Positions 45,728-55,423 of a stretch of DNA of 64,000 nucleotides are shown in pieces. Made by a program: the position numbers and the translations under genes. Within the stretch, counting starts at the first letter, position 1. Each line of letters begins with the position of its first letter. This DNA comes from Gammaproteobacteria bacterium (GTDB lineage Bacteria; Pseudomonadota; Gammaproteobacteria; Pseudomonadales; Azotimanducaceae). The stretch spans positions 53,461-117,460 of the forward strand of contig JAPOYV010000121.1 in the NCBI GenBank assembly GCA_026706385.1. Direction: 5' to 3'. The notes beneath the pieces are model-generated. The model searched no databases. It saw only the letters and a program-made list of their open reading frames with translations, and was not told the DNA's origin.

Positions 45728-46750
45728 ATGGAGAAGCTGAACGTTGCGATCGCCGGTGCCACAGGCGCGGTGGGCGAAGCCATGCGGGAAATCCTCGACG
45801 AACGCGGCTTCCCGGTCGACGACGTGCGCCTCTTGGCCAGCGAGCGTTCGGCCGGCAAGCGCTTCCAGGTGGGGGGCAAGTCGCGCACGGTGGAGGTCCT
45901 CGATGATTTCGACTTCGCCGATACGCAGATCGCGTTGTTTTCCGCCGGCGGTTCCATCTCCGCCGACCATGCGCCCCGGGCAGCGGACGCCGGGGCGGTG
46001 GTGATCGACAACACATCGCAGTTCCGCATGGACGATGCCATCCCGCTGGTCGTGCCGGAAGTCAACGGTCATCGCATCGCCGAGGGGCTCGCCACCAACA
46101 TCATCGCCAATCCGAACTGTTCGACCATCCAGATGGTCGTAGCGCTGAAGCCCATCTACGATGCCGTCGGCATCGAACGCATCAACGTCGCGACCTACCA
46201 GGCCGTGTCCGGCGCCGGGGCATCGGGAGTCGAGGAACTCGCCTCGCAGACGGTCAGCCTGCTCAACGCCAAGCCCATGCCCGATCCGGACGTGCATCCG
46301 GCGCAGATCGCCTTCAATGCGCTGGCGCATGCCTGGGACATCCTCGACAACGGCTACAGCGTCGAGGAGATGAAGATGGTGCGAGAGACCAAGAAGATCT
46401 TCGAGGACGACGATCTGCTGGTCAATCCGACGTGCGTTCGCATTCCGGTCTTCTACGGCCACTCCGAGGCTGTCCACATCGAGACGCGCGACCCGATCTC
46501 GGCGGCGGATGCACGCGACTTGCTTGCCCTCGCCGAGGGCGTGGTGGTGATGGACGATCTCGACGGCGCTTGCCCGACCGCCGTCGAACACGCGGCGGGC
46601 AACGACCCCGTATTCGTCGGCCGCATCCGCGAGGATCTCACCCACCCGTGCGGCCTCGACCTCTGGGTGGTGTCCGACAACGTGCGCAAAGGCGCGGCCC
46701 TGAACAGCATTCAGATCGCCGAGGGTGTCCGCGACCTGATTGCGGGCTAG
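45728..46750 (+). CDS. asd: Aspartate-semialdehyde dehydrogenase
   Basis: Asd reduces aspartyl phosphate to the semialdehyde for lysine, methionine, threonine and peptidoglycan precursors. The 340-residue protein belongs to the Gram-positive-like/usg-related branch common in pseudomonads: AIAGATGAVGEAM (nucleotide site), SAGGSISAD, IIANPNCSTIQMV with nucleophile C131, and ATYQAVSGAGASGVEEL. ATG 45728 follows a GGGACACGGAG site. truA begins 9 bases downstream without the fimV gene often found between them. Confidence 0.96.
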   Translation: MEKLNVAIAGATGAVGEAMREILDERGFPVDDVRLLASERSAGKRFQVGGKSRTVEVLDDFDFADTQIALFSAGGSISADHAPRAADAGAVVIDNTSQFRMDDAIPLVVPEVNGHRIAEGLATNIIANPNCSTIQMVVALKPIYDAVGIERINVATYQAVSGAGASGVEELASQTVSLLNAKPMPDPDVHPAQIAFNALAHAWDILDNGYSVEEMKMVRETKKIFEDDDLLVNPTCVRIPVFYGHSEAVHIETRDPISAADARDLLALAEGVVVMDDLDGACPTAVEHAAGNDPVFVGRIREDLTHPCGLDLWVVSDNVRKGAALNSIQIAEGVRDLIAG

Positions 46751-46759
46751 AAACGCGCC

Positions 46760-47551
46760 TTGAGCGCCGATGGGCAATCCCTGACGGTTGTGCTCGGCAT
46801 CGAGTACGACGGCGGCGACTACCACGGGTTCCAGCGCCAGAGCCATGCGCCGAGTGTCCAGGCGACCTTGGAATCCGCGGCGTCGCGGGTTGCGGACGAG
46901 GCCGTTCGCGTCCACGGTGCCGGGCGCACCGACGCCGGTGTCCACGCGACGCAACAGGTGGTCAGCTTCCAGACCTCGGCGAGGCGCTCCATCGAGGCCT
47001 GGCGGCGCGGCGTGTCGAGCCTGACGCCAAGGTCTCTCGGCGTGCTTTGGGCGCGAGTCGAGACCAAGCCGTTCCACGCGCGGTTCGATGCGCTCTGGCG
47101 GCGTTACGTCTACGTCTTCAGCGATGCGCCGTCCGTGCCCGTGATCCTGCGCGGGCAAGTCGCCTGGGCGACCGCGCCGCTCGACACGGACGCCATGCAC
47201 GCCGCGTGTCGGTGCCTGGTGGGCGAGCATGACTTTTCGGCCTTCCGTGCGGCCGGTTGCCAGTCCCGGTCGCCTTGGCGCCGCATTGCGGCGGTCGACC
47301 TAACGCGGGCCAACGACTACGTCGCCATCGACGTGACGGCCAACGCCTTCCTGAAGCACATGGTGCGCAACATCGCCGGTGCGTTGCGGGAAGTTGGCAA
47401 CGGGTCCCTGACGGCGGACGCATTCGCGGCGTTGTTCGAAGGCGGTGACCGGACCCGCTGCCCGCCGACTGCCCAGCCGCAAGGGCTCTACCTCGTCGGT
47501 GTCGGCTATCCGCAATTCAAAACCGCGGCCCGATTGCCGCCGATGCTGTGA
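46760..47551 (+). CDS. truA: tRNA pseudouridine38-40 synthase
   Basis: TruA converts uridines 38-40 of the tRNA anticodon arm to pseudouridine. The 263-residue enzyme has GIEYDGGDYHGFQRQ, VHGAGRTDAGVHATQQVV with catalytic D58, FHARFDALWRRYVYV, and ANAFLKHMVRNIAGAL. A TTG start is inferred at 46760; no better ATG/GTG is near the family N-terminus. trpF follows after 99 bp, the largest gap in this block. Confidence 0.94.
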   Translation: MSADGQSLTVVLGIEYDGGDYHGFQRQSHAPSVQATLESAASRVADEAVRVHGAGRTDAGVHATQQVVSFQTSARRSIEAWRRGVSSLTPRSLGVLWARVETKPFHARFDALWRRYVYVFSDAPSVPVILRGQVAWATAPLDTDAMHAACRCLVGEHDFSAFRAAGCQSRSPWRRIAAVDLTRANDYVAIDVTANAFLKHMVRNIAGALREVGNGSLTADAFAALFEGGDRTRCPPTAQPQGLYLVGVGYPQFKTAARLPPML

Positions 47552-47650
47552 CGCCCGCACGCTCGCCGGTGTGGTCCCCGCGCTTGCGCCTGGGTGCCCT
47601 GCTAGAATGCGCCGCCTTCAAATGACCTCAAACCCGCGGGGCTCGCGCAG

Positions 47651-48289
47651 ATGGCTGGACAGGCGGCTCGCACCAGGGTGCGCGTCAAGGTGTGCGGCAT
47701 CACCACGCCGGCGGACGCGGCGCTCGCTGGCGATGCCGGGGTAGACGCGGTCGGGATCAACTTCTTTGCCGGCAGTCCGCGCGCCGTCTCGACGGATCAG
47801 GCTGCGGCGATCTGCGCCGCGCTGCCTGCGCAAGTCGCGGTGGTGGGGGTTTTCGTCGATCCGTCGGAGGCGACTGTCCGCAAGGCCCTAGGCGCGGCCC
47901 GGCTGGACATTCTGCAGTTCCACGGCAGCGAATCGGCCGCCTTCTGCCGGCAGTTCGACACGCCCTATGTCAAGGCGGTCGGCGTTGGACCGGGCTTCGA
48001 CTTCGACACCTGGCAGAGCGGCTACGCCGACGCGAGGGCGTTGATGCTCGACGGGAGCCAAGGGGGCCGGAGCGGCGGTACAGGTGTGCCGTTCGATTGG
48101 ACGCTCTGGCCGCGGTCGGATCGGTTGCTCGTGCTGGCCGGCGGGCTCACGCCGGACAACGTCGCCGCCGCGATCCGCCGGACGCGGCCGTTCGCTGTGG
48201 ACGTTGCCAGCGGCGTCGAAGGCGCGACCAAGGGACGCAAGGATCCGGCACGGTTGCGTAGTTTCCTAGCGGCGGTGGCAGATGCCTGA
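47651..48289 (+). CDS. trpF: Phosphoribosylanthranilate isomerase
   Basis: TrpF isomerises phosphoribosylanthranilate in tryptophan synthesis. The 212-residue beta-alpha barrel has [21 protein letters not shown] with the catalytic Cys, [22 protein letters not shown] and [15 protein letters not shown] with the phosphate-binding GG. In this lineage trpF is separate from trpC. TAGAAT at 47603-47608 is a possible -10, but its -35 is unclear. The 3' end overlaps trpB by 8 bases. Confidence 0.95.
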   Translation: MAGQAARTRVRVKVCGITTPADAALAGDAGVDAVGINFFAGSPRAVSTDQAAAICAALPAQVAVVGVFVDPSEATVRKALGAARLDILQFHGSESAAFCRQFDTPYVKAVGVGPGFDFDTWQSGYADARALMLDGSQGGRSGGTGVPFDWTLWPRSDRLLVLAGGLTPDNVAAAIRRTRPFAVDVASGVEGATKGRKDPARLRSFLAAVADA

Positions 48290-49502
48290 CGTGAATCGGC
48301 CCCCGTACGACGCACCGGATGAACTCGGCCGATACGGCGACTTCGGTGGTCGGTTCGTGGCCGAAACCCTCATGCACGCGCTCGACGAGTTGACGCGACT
48401 CTACGCGGCGGTGTCAGCAGATCCGGGTTTCCAGGCGACCTTGAAGGCGGAATTGAAGAGCTTCGTCGGCCGCCCCACGCCGCTGTATCGCGCGGACCGC
48501 TTGACCGCCCACGCGGGCGGCGCGCGAATCTACCTGAAGCGGGAAGACTTGAACCACACGGGCGCTCACAAGATCAACAACACCGTGGGCCAGGCCATGC
48601 TCGCGGAGCGCATGGGCAAGACGCGCATCATCGCCGAGACCGGAGCGGGCCAGCACGGCGTGGCGACCGCCACGGTGGCGGCACGGCTCGGCTTGCAGTG
48701 CCAGGTGTACATGGGAGAAGAGGACATCGTCCGGCAGCGTGTCAACGTCTATCGGATGAAGCTCTTGGGGGCCGACGTGATCCCCGTGTCGTCCGGATCG
48801 AAGACCTTGAAGGACGCCATGAACGAGGCCATGCGCGACTGGGTGACCCACGTCGACGATACGCACTACATCATCGGCAGTGTGGCCGGGCCGCATCCCT
48901 ATCCGATGCTGGTGAGAGACTTCCAATCGGTGATCGGCGAGGAAACCAAGACGCAGTGCCTAGAAGCCGAGGGCCGGCTTCCCGATCTCCTTATCGCCTG
49001 CGTCGGTGGCGGGTCGAACGCGATGGGGTTGTTCTATCCCTTCGTGGACGACGACGCGGTGGACATGGTGGGTGTCGAAGCGGGCGGAGAGGGTCTTGCC
49101 CACGGTCGCCATGCCGCCCCGTTGAACGCCGGCACGCCCGGGGTGCTCCATGGCAGCCGCACGTACGTCATGGACGACGCCGATGGCCAGATCGTCGCCA
49201 CCCACTCGATCTCGGCCGGTCTCGACTATCCGGGTGTGGGTCCGGAGCACGCGTACTGGAAGGACATGGGCCGTGCGCGGTACGTCAGCGTGACCGACAG
49301 CGAAGCGCTCGCCGCCTTCCGCGTATTGACCCGCGAGGAGGGCATCATGCCGGCACTCGAGTCCAGCCACGCCGTCGCCTGGGGCCTCGCGGAAGCGGCC
49401 CGGCGCCCGGACAGCGACATCCTCGTCATCAACTTGTCCGGGCGGGGCGACAAGGACATCGACACCGTGGCCGCCATCGACCGGATCGAGGTGGGCGGAT
49501 GA
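48282..49502 (+). CDS. trpB: Tryptophan synthase beta chain
   Basis: TrpB condenses indole and serine using PLP. The 406-residue protein has [39 protein letters not shown] with the PLP Lys at K97, [32 protein letters not shown] (phosphate loop) and [14 protein letters not shown]. It overlaps trpF upstream and trpA downstream (ATGA), giving tight translational coupling of trpFBA. Confidence 0.98.
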   Translation: MPDVNRPPYDAPDELGRYGDFGGRFVAETLMHALDELTRLYAAVSADPGFQATLKAELKSFVGRPTPLYRADRLTAHAGGARIYLKREDLNHTGAHKINNTVGQAMLAERMGKTRIIAETGAGQHGVATATVAARLGLQCQVYMGEEDIVRQRVNVYRMKLLGADVIPVSSGSKTLKDAMNEAMRDWVTHVDDTHYIIGSVAGPHPYPMLVRDFQSVIGEETKTQCLEAEGRLPDLLIACVGGGSNAMGLFYPFVDDDAVDMVGVEAGGEGLAHGRHAAPLNAGTPGVLHGSRTYVMDDADGQIVATHSISAGLDYPGVGPEHAYWKDMGRARYVSVTDSEALAAFRVLTREEGIMPALESSHAVAWGLAEAARRPDSDILVINLSGRGDKDIDTVAAIDRIEVGG

Positions 49503-50302
49503 CTCGGCTGGCGGGCCGCTTGGCGGGACTGCGTGGACGCGGCCGCAAGGCGCTCTGCACGTTCATCACGGCCGGCGACCCGGATGGGACGGCGACCGTG
49601 CCGGCGATGCACGCGCTGGTGGCCGGCGGGGCCGACATCATCGAACTCGGCGTGCCGTTTTCGGATCCGGAGGCCGACGGCCCCGCGGTCCAGGCCGGGT
49701 CGGAACGGGCGCTGGCCAATGGCACGACACTGCACGACGTGCTCAGCATGGTGGCGGCCTTCCGGGCAGGCGACGCCGATACGCCCGTGGTGCTCATGGG
49801 CTACCTCAACGTGTTCCTGAAGATGGGCTACGAGCCTTTCTGCCGGGTGGCGGGCGAGGCGGGCATCGACGGCGTGATCGTGGTCAACCTGCCGCCCGAA
49901 GAGGCGGGCGACTTCAAGGCCGCGCTCCGCAGCCACGATCTGGACCTGGTCCTGCTCGTCGCCCCGACAACCACCTCGGAGCGTTTTCGCCACATCGCCG
50001 GCGAGGCATCGGGCTTCCTCTACTACGTCAGCTACAAGGGCACAACGGGCGCCGAACACCTCGATGCTCGAGCCGTGGGTGAACGCCTACAAGCCATGCG
50101 TCCGGCCTTGGGCGACTTGCCCGTCTTGGTCGGCTTCGGCATCAAGGACGGCGCATCGGCCGCCGCGGTGGCCCGGCATGCCGACGGTGTCGTGGTCGGA
50201 AGCGTATTGGTGAATACGATGGGTAGCGTCAGCGGCGCCGAGATCGCGGGGCGCTTGACCGCCGAGGTTAGGGACATGCGCGCCGCCTTGGACGCGCTGT
50301 GA
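49499..50302 (+). CDS. trpA: Tryptophan synthase alpha chain
   Basis: TrpA cleaves indole-3-glycerol phosphate to indole, channelled to TrpB. The 267-residue barrel contains [32 protein letters not shown] with the catalytic Glu, [16 protein letters not shown], and [26 protein letters not shown]. The start is the ATG in the ATGA overlap with trpB; the much longer frame upstream is a shadow. folC follows with a 4-base overlap; accD, usually next, is not here. Confidence 0.97.
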   Translation: MTRLAGRLAGLRGRGRKALCTFITAGDPDGTATVPAMHALVAGGADIIELGVPFSDPEADGPAVQAGSERALANGTTLHDVLSMVAAFRAGDADTPVVLMGYLNVFLKMGYEPFCRVAGEAGIDGVIVVNLPPEEAGDFKAALRSHDLDLVLLVAPTTTSERFRHIAGEASGFLYYVSYKGTTGAEHLDARAVGERLQAMRPALGDLPVLVGFGIKDGASAAAVARHADGVVVGSVLVNTMGSVSGAEIAGRLTAEVRDMRAALDAL

Positions 50303-51612
50303 CCGCAACGCTTGAAGCCTGGCTCGGTCGGATCGGCATCGAGCATCCGCGCGGGGTCGAGCGTGGGCTCGCACACGTCCGGGACGTGGCCGACAGGCTG
50401 GACATCCTGCCGCCGGCCGCCACCACGATCGTGGTTGCGGGCACCAACGGCAAAGGTTCGACCACGGTGTTCGCGGAACAGTTGCTGCTTGCCGGCGGTC
50501 GGTCCGTGGGCACGACGATGTCCCCGCACGTCCATCGCTTCAACGAGCGCATAAGGATCGGCGGAGCGGACGCAGACGACGCGTCGATCGTGGCCGCGCT
50601 CGAAGCGGTCGATGGCGCCCGCGGGGCCGTCGAACTGTCGTACTTCGAATACGCCGTGTTGGCAGCGCTGGTCGCGATTCGCCGCGCCGAGGTCGATGTC
50701 GCCGTGCTCGAGATTGGCCTCGGGGGGCGCCTGGACGCCGTCAACGTAGTGGACGCCGACGTCGCCGTGATCACCAGCATCGGCCTGGATCACCAGGAGT
50801 ACCTCGGCGACACGCGGGAACTGATCGGTGCCGAGAAGGCTGGCATCGTCCGCCAGTCTCGCCCGCTGGTGTTCGGCGACCGGTCACCGCCCGCTTCGGT
50901 GCTCGACCAGGCGCGGGCCCTCGGCGCACCGGTCTACCGGGCAGGACGGGACTTCGGCTCCGGGGGCCGAGCGCTGTGGTTCCGGGAGCGTGGACAGCGC
51001 GTCCGCTTCGCCTATCCCAGCGAACGCGCCTCCCTTGGCGGCGACCCGGCGATCGACGAGGTCAATGCCGCAACCGCGCTGCAAGCGGTCCGCCTCGCCG
51101 GGCAGGTACCAAGCCAGGACCATGTCGATGCTGCCGCCGCCAAGGCCCGCAACGCTGGGCGCTTCGAGGTCGTCAAGGCCGGTGACGCCACCTGGGTGCT
51201 GGATGTTGCGCACAACCCGGACGGCGCGCGATTCCTCGCCAGGCAGTTGCGCGAACGCTTCGCCGGTCGGCGCATCGACGCCATCGTGGGCTGTCTGGGC
51301 GACAAGGACGTTGCCGAAATCGTCTCAGCGCTGCGTCCTGTGGTGACGGACATGGCCTTTGCGGACACGGGCACGGCGCGCGGTCGGAGCGGGGACTCCA
51401 TACGGCGCGCGGTATGCGAACCCACCGCCTTCGCGGGAACCCTGGCGGGTGCGATGGCTCATTTTCGGTCTCGTCGAGACAGCAACGGTGTTATTCTCGT
51501 ATGCGGTTCCTTCGACTTGGTTGAACGGGCGCGCGACCGACTTCACTTGACGACGCCCGCCGTGGACAAGGCGGGGCACGAATCGGTACCGCTTCGCGAG
51601 AGAACGTGCTGA
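50299..51612 (+). CDS. folC: Dihydrofolate synthase / folylpolyglutamate synthase
   Basis: FolC adds glutamate to dihydropteroate and lengthens the polyglutamate tail. The 437-residue ligase has the ATP loop TIVVAGTNGKGSTTVFAEQL, MSPHVHRFNERIRIGG, VLEIGLGGRLDAVN, ITSIGLDHQEYLGDT, and WVLDVAHNPDGARFLARQL. The GTG start overlaps the trpA stop. The C-terminus overlaps the next small gene by 7 bases. Confidence 0.95.
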   Translation: MTATLEAWLGRIGIEHPRGVERGLAHVRDVADRLDILPPAATTIVVAGTNGKGSTTVFAEQLLLAGGRSVGTTMSPHVHRFNERIRIGGADADDASIVAALEAVDGARGAVELSYFEYAVLAALVAIRRAEVDVAVLEIGLGGRLDAVNVVDADVAVITSIGLDHQEYLGDTRELIGAEKAGIVRQSRPLVFGDRSPPASVLDQARALGAPVYRAGRDFGSGGRALWFRERGQRVRFAYPSERASLGGDPAIDEVNAATALQAVRLAGQVPSQDHVDAAAAKARNAGRFEVVKAGDATWVLDVAHNPDGARFLARQLRERFAGRRIDAIVGCLGDKDVAEIVSALRPVVTDMAFADTGTARGRSGDSIRRAVCEPTAFAGTLAGAMAHFRSRRDSNGVILVCGSFDLVERARDRLHLTTPAVDKAGHESVPLRERTC

Positions 51613-52139
51613 CAGACCGAACCCGCTACCGTCTCACGGGGTCGATTTTTCTGATTGCCGTAGCGGCGGTGGTGTTGCCGATGCTCTTCGACGGTGCCGG
51701 CGTCGAGCCGATGCACCTCGACCCGCTCCCGCCCGCCGAGTTCAATGTCGAGCCCGACACGACCCCCGCGCCGGACCTGACGCCCGCGCTCGCGGTGCGC
51801 AGCGAACTCGAAGCCGAGATCGACGCCGACGGCTTCGACCGGCGCACGGGCACGCGGGTCGGCGAGGCGCGGCTGCTCCCGGACGACGAAGCTGCCGGCG
51901 ACTTGAAATGGGCTGTGCAAGTCGCCAGCTTCGAGCGTCGCGAAAACGCGCTCGCCCGGCGCGATGCGTTGCTCGCCGACGGCTACGAGGCGTTTCTGTC
52001 GGACGCCAAGCGCGATGGACGCGTCACCACGCGCGTGGCGATTGGCCCGCTCGTGGACCGTGAGGACGCGATGCGTCTGAAGACCGAACTCGACGATCGC
52101 TATGCCGACGAGGCCGTTGTGGTGAGGTTCTCTCCCTGA
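51606..52139 (+). CDS. dedD: SPOR-domain cell-division/envelope protein (DedD-like)
   Basis: A 177-residue protein with one N-terminal membrane segment (YRLTGSIFLIAVAAVVLPMLF), a Pro/Asp-rich linker and a C-terminal SPOR domain (KWAVQVASFERRENALARRD to VTTRVAIGPLVDREDAMRLK). SPOR domains bind glycan-denuded septal peptidoglycan. Position between folC and cvpA matches DedD of gammaproteobacteria. GTG start at 51606; the stop overlaps the cvpA ATG by one base. Confidence 0.85.
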   Translation: MLTDRTRYRLTGSIFLIAVAAVVLPMLFDGAGVEPMHLDPLPPAEFNVEPDTTPAPDLTPALAVRSELEAEIDADGFDRRTGTRVGEARLLPDDEAAGDLKWAVQVASFERRENALARRDALLADGYEAFLSDAKRDGRVTTRVAIGPLVDREDAMRLKTELDDRYADEAVVVRFSP

Positions 52140-52675
52140 TGTCGATTGGCGACTTCGCTGTCGCCGACGTCGTGATCGTCGTCGTGATCGTGGTGTCGGC
52201 GGTCTGGGGCGTCCTGCGCGGCCTGGTCAAGGAGCTCGTGGCCTTGGCGATCTGGGTGGCCGCTCTCTTGCTTGGCGTGGTGTTTGCCGGCACGGTCGGG
52301 GCGCTAGTCGCTGATAGCCTGGGTCCGCGCCTGCAGGTGGGGATCGGATTCGCGGCGGTCTTTATCGTCGTGCTCGTGGCCGGCGCGTTCTTGCAGAGGT
52401 TCTTGGGCCGTCTGGTCGATTCGACCGGCTTGACGGGCACGGACCGGACGCTCGGGCTACTCTTCGGTGCGGCTCGCGGCGGTGCCGTCGTCGTCGTCGG
52501 GCTGATCATCCTGCGACCCTTGGCGGAAGGCAGCCCGTGGTGGCCGGAATCGGACCTCATTCCGCTTTTCCTGGCATTGGAGGGGGACGTCCTGGACCTC
52601 GCGGCGTTCGTCGCGGACGCGTTTGGGGGCACCATTGGCAGGGGTGAGCCCGTATCGATAGAGGAGGCCATCTAG
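52139..52675 (+). CDS. cvpA: CvpA family membrane protein
   Basis: A 178-residue inner-membrane protein with four hydrophobic helices. ADVVIVVVIVVSAVWGVLRG, KELVALAIWVAALLLGVVFAG and RTLGLLFGAARGGAVVVVGLI follow the colicin V production protein pattern. CvpA is required for colicin V production and bile-stress envelope integrity in enterobacteria; its molecular function is unsettled. It sits directly upstream of purF, as in E. coli. Confidence 0.9.
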   Translation: MSIGDFAVADVVIVVVIVVSAVWGVLRGLVKELVALAIWVAALLLGVVFAGTVGALVADSLGPRLQVGIGFAAVFIVVLVAGAFLQRFLGRLVDSTGLTGTDRTLGLLFGAARGGAVVVVGLIILRPLAEGSPWWPESDLIPLFLALEGDVLDLAAFVADAFGGTIGRGEPVSIEEAI

Positions 52676-52677
52676 TC

Positions 52678-54216
52678 ATGTGCGGTGTCGTCGGAATCGT
52701 GAGCCAGAGTCCGGTCTTCCACCAGATCTACGACGCGCTCTTGGCCCTGCAGCATCGTGGCCAGGACTCGGCGGGCATGGTGACATGGGACACCGAGGCC
52801 GATGGCCGGCTGCGGCTGCGCAAGGGCAACGGCCTGGTGCGCGAGATCTTCGAGGAACGCCACATGCAGCGGCTGCGCGGGAACATGGGCGTTGGCCACG
52901 TGCGCTATCCGACGGCGGGTTCGGCGAGCGCTGCGGAGGCACAGCCGATGTACGTCAACGCGCCCTACGGCATCAGCCTGGCGCACAACGGCAACCTTAC
53001 CAACGCCCGTCAACTCGAGGCCGACGTGTTCAAGAGCGACCTGCGCCATGTGAATACGGACTCGGACTCCGAGATCCTGCTGAACGTGTTCGCGCACGAG
53101 TTGCACGAGGTCGGCGCTTTGAAGCCGGACGCGGAGCATGTCTTCCAAGCGTTGCGCGGCGTCTACGAGCGCTGCCAAGGAGCGTACGCCGCCGTGGCAA
53201 TGATCAACGGCCACGGAATCGTGGCGTTCCGGGATGCGCACGGCATACGGCCCTTGGCTTTCGGCGTGCGTAAGACGGCGGACGGCGCGCAGGAGGTCAT
53301 GGTGGCCTCCGAGAGCAGCGCCGTGGACATCCTCGGGTTCGACTTCGTGCGCGACGTCGGCCCCGGCGAGGCCATCTACATCGACTTAAGCGGCCGTTAC
53401 GAGACGCGGCAATGCGCGCCGAAGGCCGAGCATACGCCGTGCATTTTCGAGCACGTCTACCTGGCCCGTGAAGACTCGATCATGGACGACATCTCCATCT
53501 ACAAGGCGCGGCTACGGATGGGCGAAAAGCTGGTGCGGCCGATTCTTGAACGCTACTCGCAGCGCAAGCACGACATCGACGTCGTGATCCCGATCCCGGA
53601 GTCGAGCCGCGCCTCGGCAATCCCGCTAGCGTACGCCCTGAACGTCAAGTACCGGGAAGGCTTCGTCAAGAACCGTTATATCGGCCGGACGTTCATCATG
53701 CCGGGACAGGACCAGCGCGCCAAATCCGTCCAGCAGAAACTCAACGCCATCGACTTGGAGTTCCGCGGCAAGAACGTACTGCTCGTCGAGGACTCCATCG
53801 TGCGCGGCACGACCACCGAGCAGATCGTCAGGCAGGCCCGCAAGGCCGGCGCGCGCAAGGTGTTCATGGCGGTCGCCGCGCCGCCTGTTCGGTTCCCGAA
53901 CGTCTACGGGATCGACATGCCGGCGGCGAACGAGTTCATCGCCTACAACCGGACCGAGGCCGAGGTCGCCAAGGCCATCGGTGTGGATTGGCTGGTCTAC
54001 CAGTCCATCGACGATCTGGTCGCCGCGGCCGCGGAGGGCAACCGCAGGCTCAAGCGATTCGAATGTTCGGTGTTCGACGGCGAATACGTCACCGGCGACA
54101 TCGACGAAAGCTACCTCGATGCGCTCTCCGCCGTCCGCAACGACCGCAGCAAGCAACGCCGGGAACGCGAGCAGACCGGGGATTCCACGGTCATCGAAAT
54201 GTACAACCATGCCTGA
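52678..54216 (+). CDS. purF: Amidophosphoribosyltransferase
   Basis: PurF performs the first step of purine synthesis, making phosphoribosylamine from PRPP and glutamine. The 512-residue enzyme begins MCGVVGIV, with Cys2 becoming the N-terminal nucleophile after Met removal. LLALQHRGQDSAGM and ISLAHNGNLTNARQL belong to the Ntn glutaminase domain. YREGFVKNRYIGRTFIMPGQ and NVLLVEDSIVRGTTTEQIV form the PRPP-binding transferase domain. It starts 2 bases after cvpA and overlaps the next gene by 8 bases. Confidence 0.98.
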   Translation: MCGVVGIVSQSPVFHQIYDALLALQHRGQDSAGMVTWDTEADGRLRLRKGNGLVREIFEERHMQRLRGNMGVGHVRYPTAGSASAAEAQPMYVNAPYGISLAHNGNLTNARQLEADVFKSDLRHVNTDSDSEILLNVFAHELHEVGALKPDAEHVFQALRGVYERCQGAYAAVAMINGHGIVAFRDAHGIRPLAFGVRKTADGAQEVMVASESSAVDILGFDFVRDVGPGEAIYIDLSGRYETRQCAPKAEHTPCIFEHVYLAREDSIMDDISIYKARLRMGEKLVRPILERYSQRKHDIDVVIPIPESSRASAIPLAYALNVKYREGFVKNRYIGRTFIMPGQDQRAKSVQQKLNAIDLEFRGKNVLLVEDSIVRGTTTEQIVRQARKAGARKVFMAVAAPPVRFPNVYGIDMPAANEFIAYNRTEAEVAKAIGVDWLVYQSIDDLVAAAAEGNRRLKRFECSVFDGEYVTGDIDESYLDALSAVRNDRSKQRREREQTGDSTVIEMYNHA

Positions 54217-54664
54217 GGTGGCTCAGCGCCGCCTGCGGCGGACGCCGTGCATTGGAGTCTGCTCGACCACCTATGGCGACTTGGTGTGCCGCGGCTGCAA
54301 ACGTTTCGCCCACGAAGTCGTCGGCTGGAACGGCTTTGCCGACCCCCAGCGACACGTCGTGTGGACGCGGCTGAACCGGCTGCTCGCCGAGAGCGTGCGC
54401 GCGTACGTGACGGTCGTTGACGAGAAACGCCTCCGCTCCGTGGCCCCCGAGCGCGTACCGGATGCCGATGCGCTGCCCGTCGAAGTCGTCGCGTTTCGCA
54501 CGATGCGTGCGCGCCCCTTGCCGATGGCCGCGCTCGGCTTGGCCGCAAGGGACCGGGGAGACGGGTCGGCGGCTGCCACGCGCGAAACCGTCCGCTGGAT
54601 CGACCGGGAGTTCTATACGCGCTCGCGGGCCTACTACGAGGCGAGTTTCAAGACGCTGACGTGA
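54209..54664 (+). CDS. DUF1289-family cysteine-rich protein
   Basis: A 151-residue protein whose N-terminus (RRTPCIGVCSTTYGDLVCRGCKRF) carries the four-cysteine DUF1289 motif, likely binding Fe-S or zinc, followed by HEVVGWNGF. The remaining about 110 residues form a longer helical tail than the 60-80 residues of most DUF1289 proteins. The ATG lies within the purF 3' end. The 3' end overlaps the convergent lpxH stop by 17 bases. Function is unknown. Confidence 0.78.
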   Translation: MPEVAQRRLRRTPCIGVCSTTYGDLVCRGCKRFAHEVVGWNGFADPQRHVVWTRLNRLLAESVRAYVTVVDEKRLRSVAPERVPDADALPVEVVAFRTMRARPLPMAALGLAARDRGDGSAAATRETVRWIDREFYTRSRAYYEASFKTLT

Positions 54665-55406
54665 GAGGCGGCGCGGGCCGCTGTCGCCCGGCCATCGGTA
54701 GAGCGAAGCAGCTCAAGTTGGCGTCGCCTGGAGCCAACGTGAGTTTCCATCCGCACCGGTGCCAGTCGCCGAGCACGATGCGGCGGCGTCCGCCCGAAAG
54801 CGAATGGATCCCGGGACGGTGGGTGTGGCCATGGACCATCAACTTGACATCGGCGGCGTCCATGGCCTCCTCAATCGCTCTTGGCGTGACATCCATGATG
54901 TTGGCCGCTTTGTTTTCGTTGGCGGCGATGCTGCGCGCGCGCAGGCCGGCGGCGAGGGCTCGTCGGTCGATCAAGCTCATCGCCAATACGCCTGCCTGCC
55001 ATGCCTTCGAACGGAGCTGCTCGCGGGCCTGCTGGTAGGCGACGTCGCGTGTGCAGTAGGCATCGCCGTGTGCGATGAGCACGCGCTCTCCGTCGACCTC
55101 GATCACGGCGGGGTCTTCGAGCAGGGCCACGCCCGTCTCGGCAGCAAACCTCGCGCCGAACAGGAAGTCGCGGTTGCCACGCATGACATGCACGGCGCGG
55201 CGCTGTGCGGCGCGGCCGAGGGTGTCGCGAATCGCGACGGCTGTGGGTCCGTCGTCGTCGTCGCCCACCCAGACCTCGACGAGGTCGCCCAGAATGTAGA
55301 CCGCGTCGATGTCGTCGCCCAGTGTCCCAAGTACCCGCTGCAACCCGGTGAGGACATGCGGGCGGGTGGCGTCGATGTGCAAATCCGAGATGAACAGCGT
55401 GGCCAT
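54648..55406 (-). CDS. lpxH: UDP-2,3-diacylglucosamine diphosphatase
   Basis: LpxH hydrolyses UDP-2,3-diacylglucosamine to lipid X in lipid A synthesis, at the inner membrane. The 252-residue calcineurin-fold enzyme has ATLFISDLHIDATRP, YILGDLVEVWVGDDDDG, HVMRGNRDFLFG, VLIAHGDAYCTRD and LMVHGHTHRPGIH, which are all the metal-ligand blocks. The ATG at 55406 is the family start. folD lies 17 bases upstream on the same strand. Its presence shows a lipid A-bearing outer membrane. Confidence 0.93.
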   Translation of the reverse strand: MATLFISDLHIDATRPHVLTGLQRVLGTLGDDIDAVYILGDLVEVWVGDDDDGPTAVAIRDTLGRAAQRRAVHVMRGNRDFLFGARFAAETGVALLEDPAVIEVDGERVLIAHGDAYCTRDVAYQQAREQLRSKAWQAGVLAMSLIDRRALAAGLRARSIAANENKAANIMDVTPRAIEEAMDAADVKLMVHGHTHRPGIHSLSGGRRRIVLGDWHRCGWKLTLAPGDANLSCFALPMAGRQRPAPPLTSAS

Positions 55407-55423
55407 GGGTTTGTCGGAGCGTT

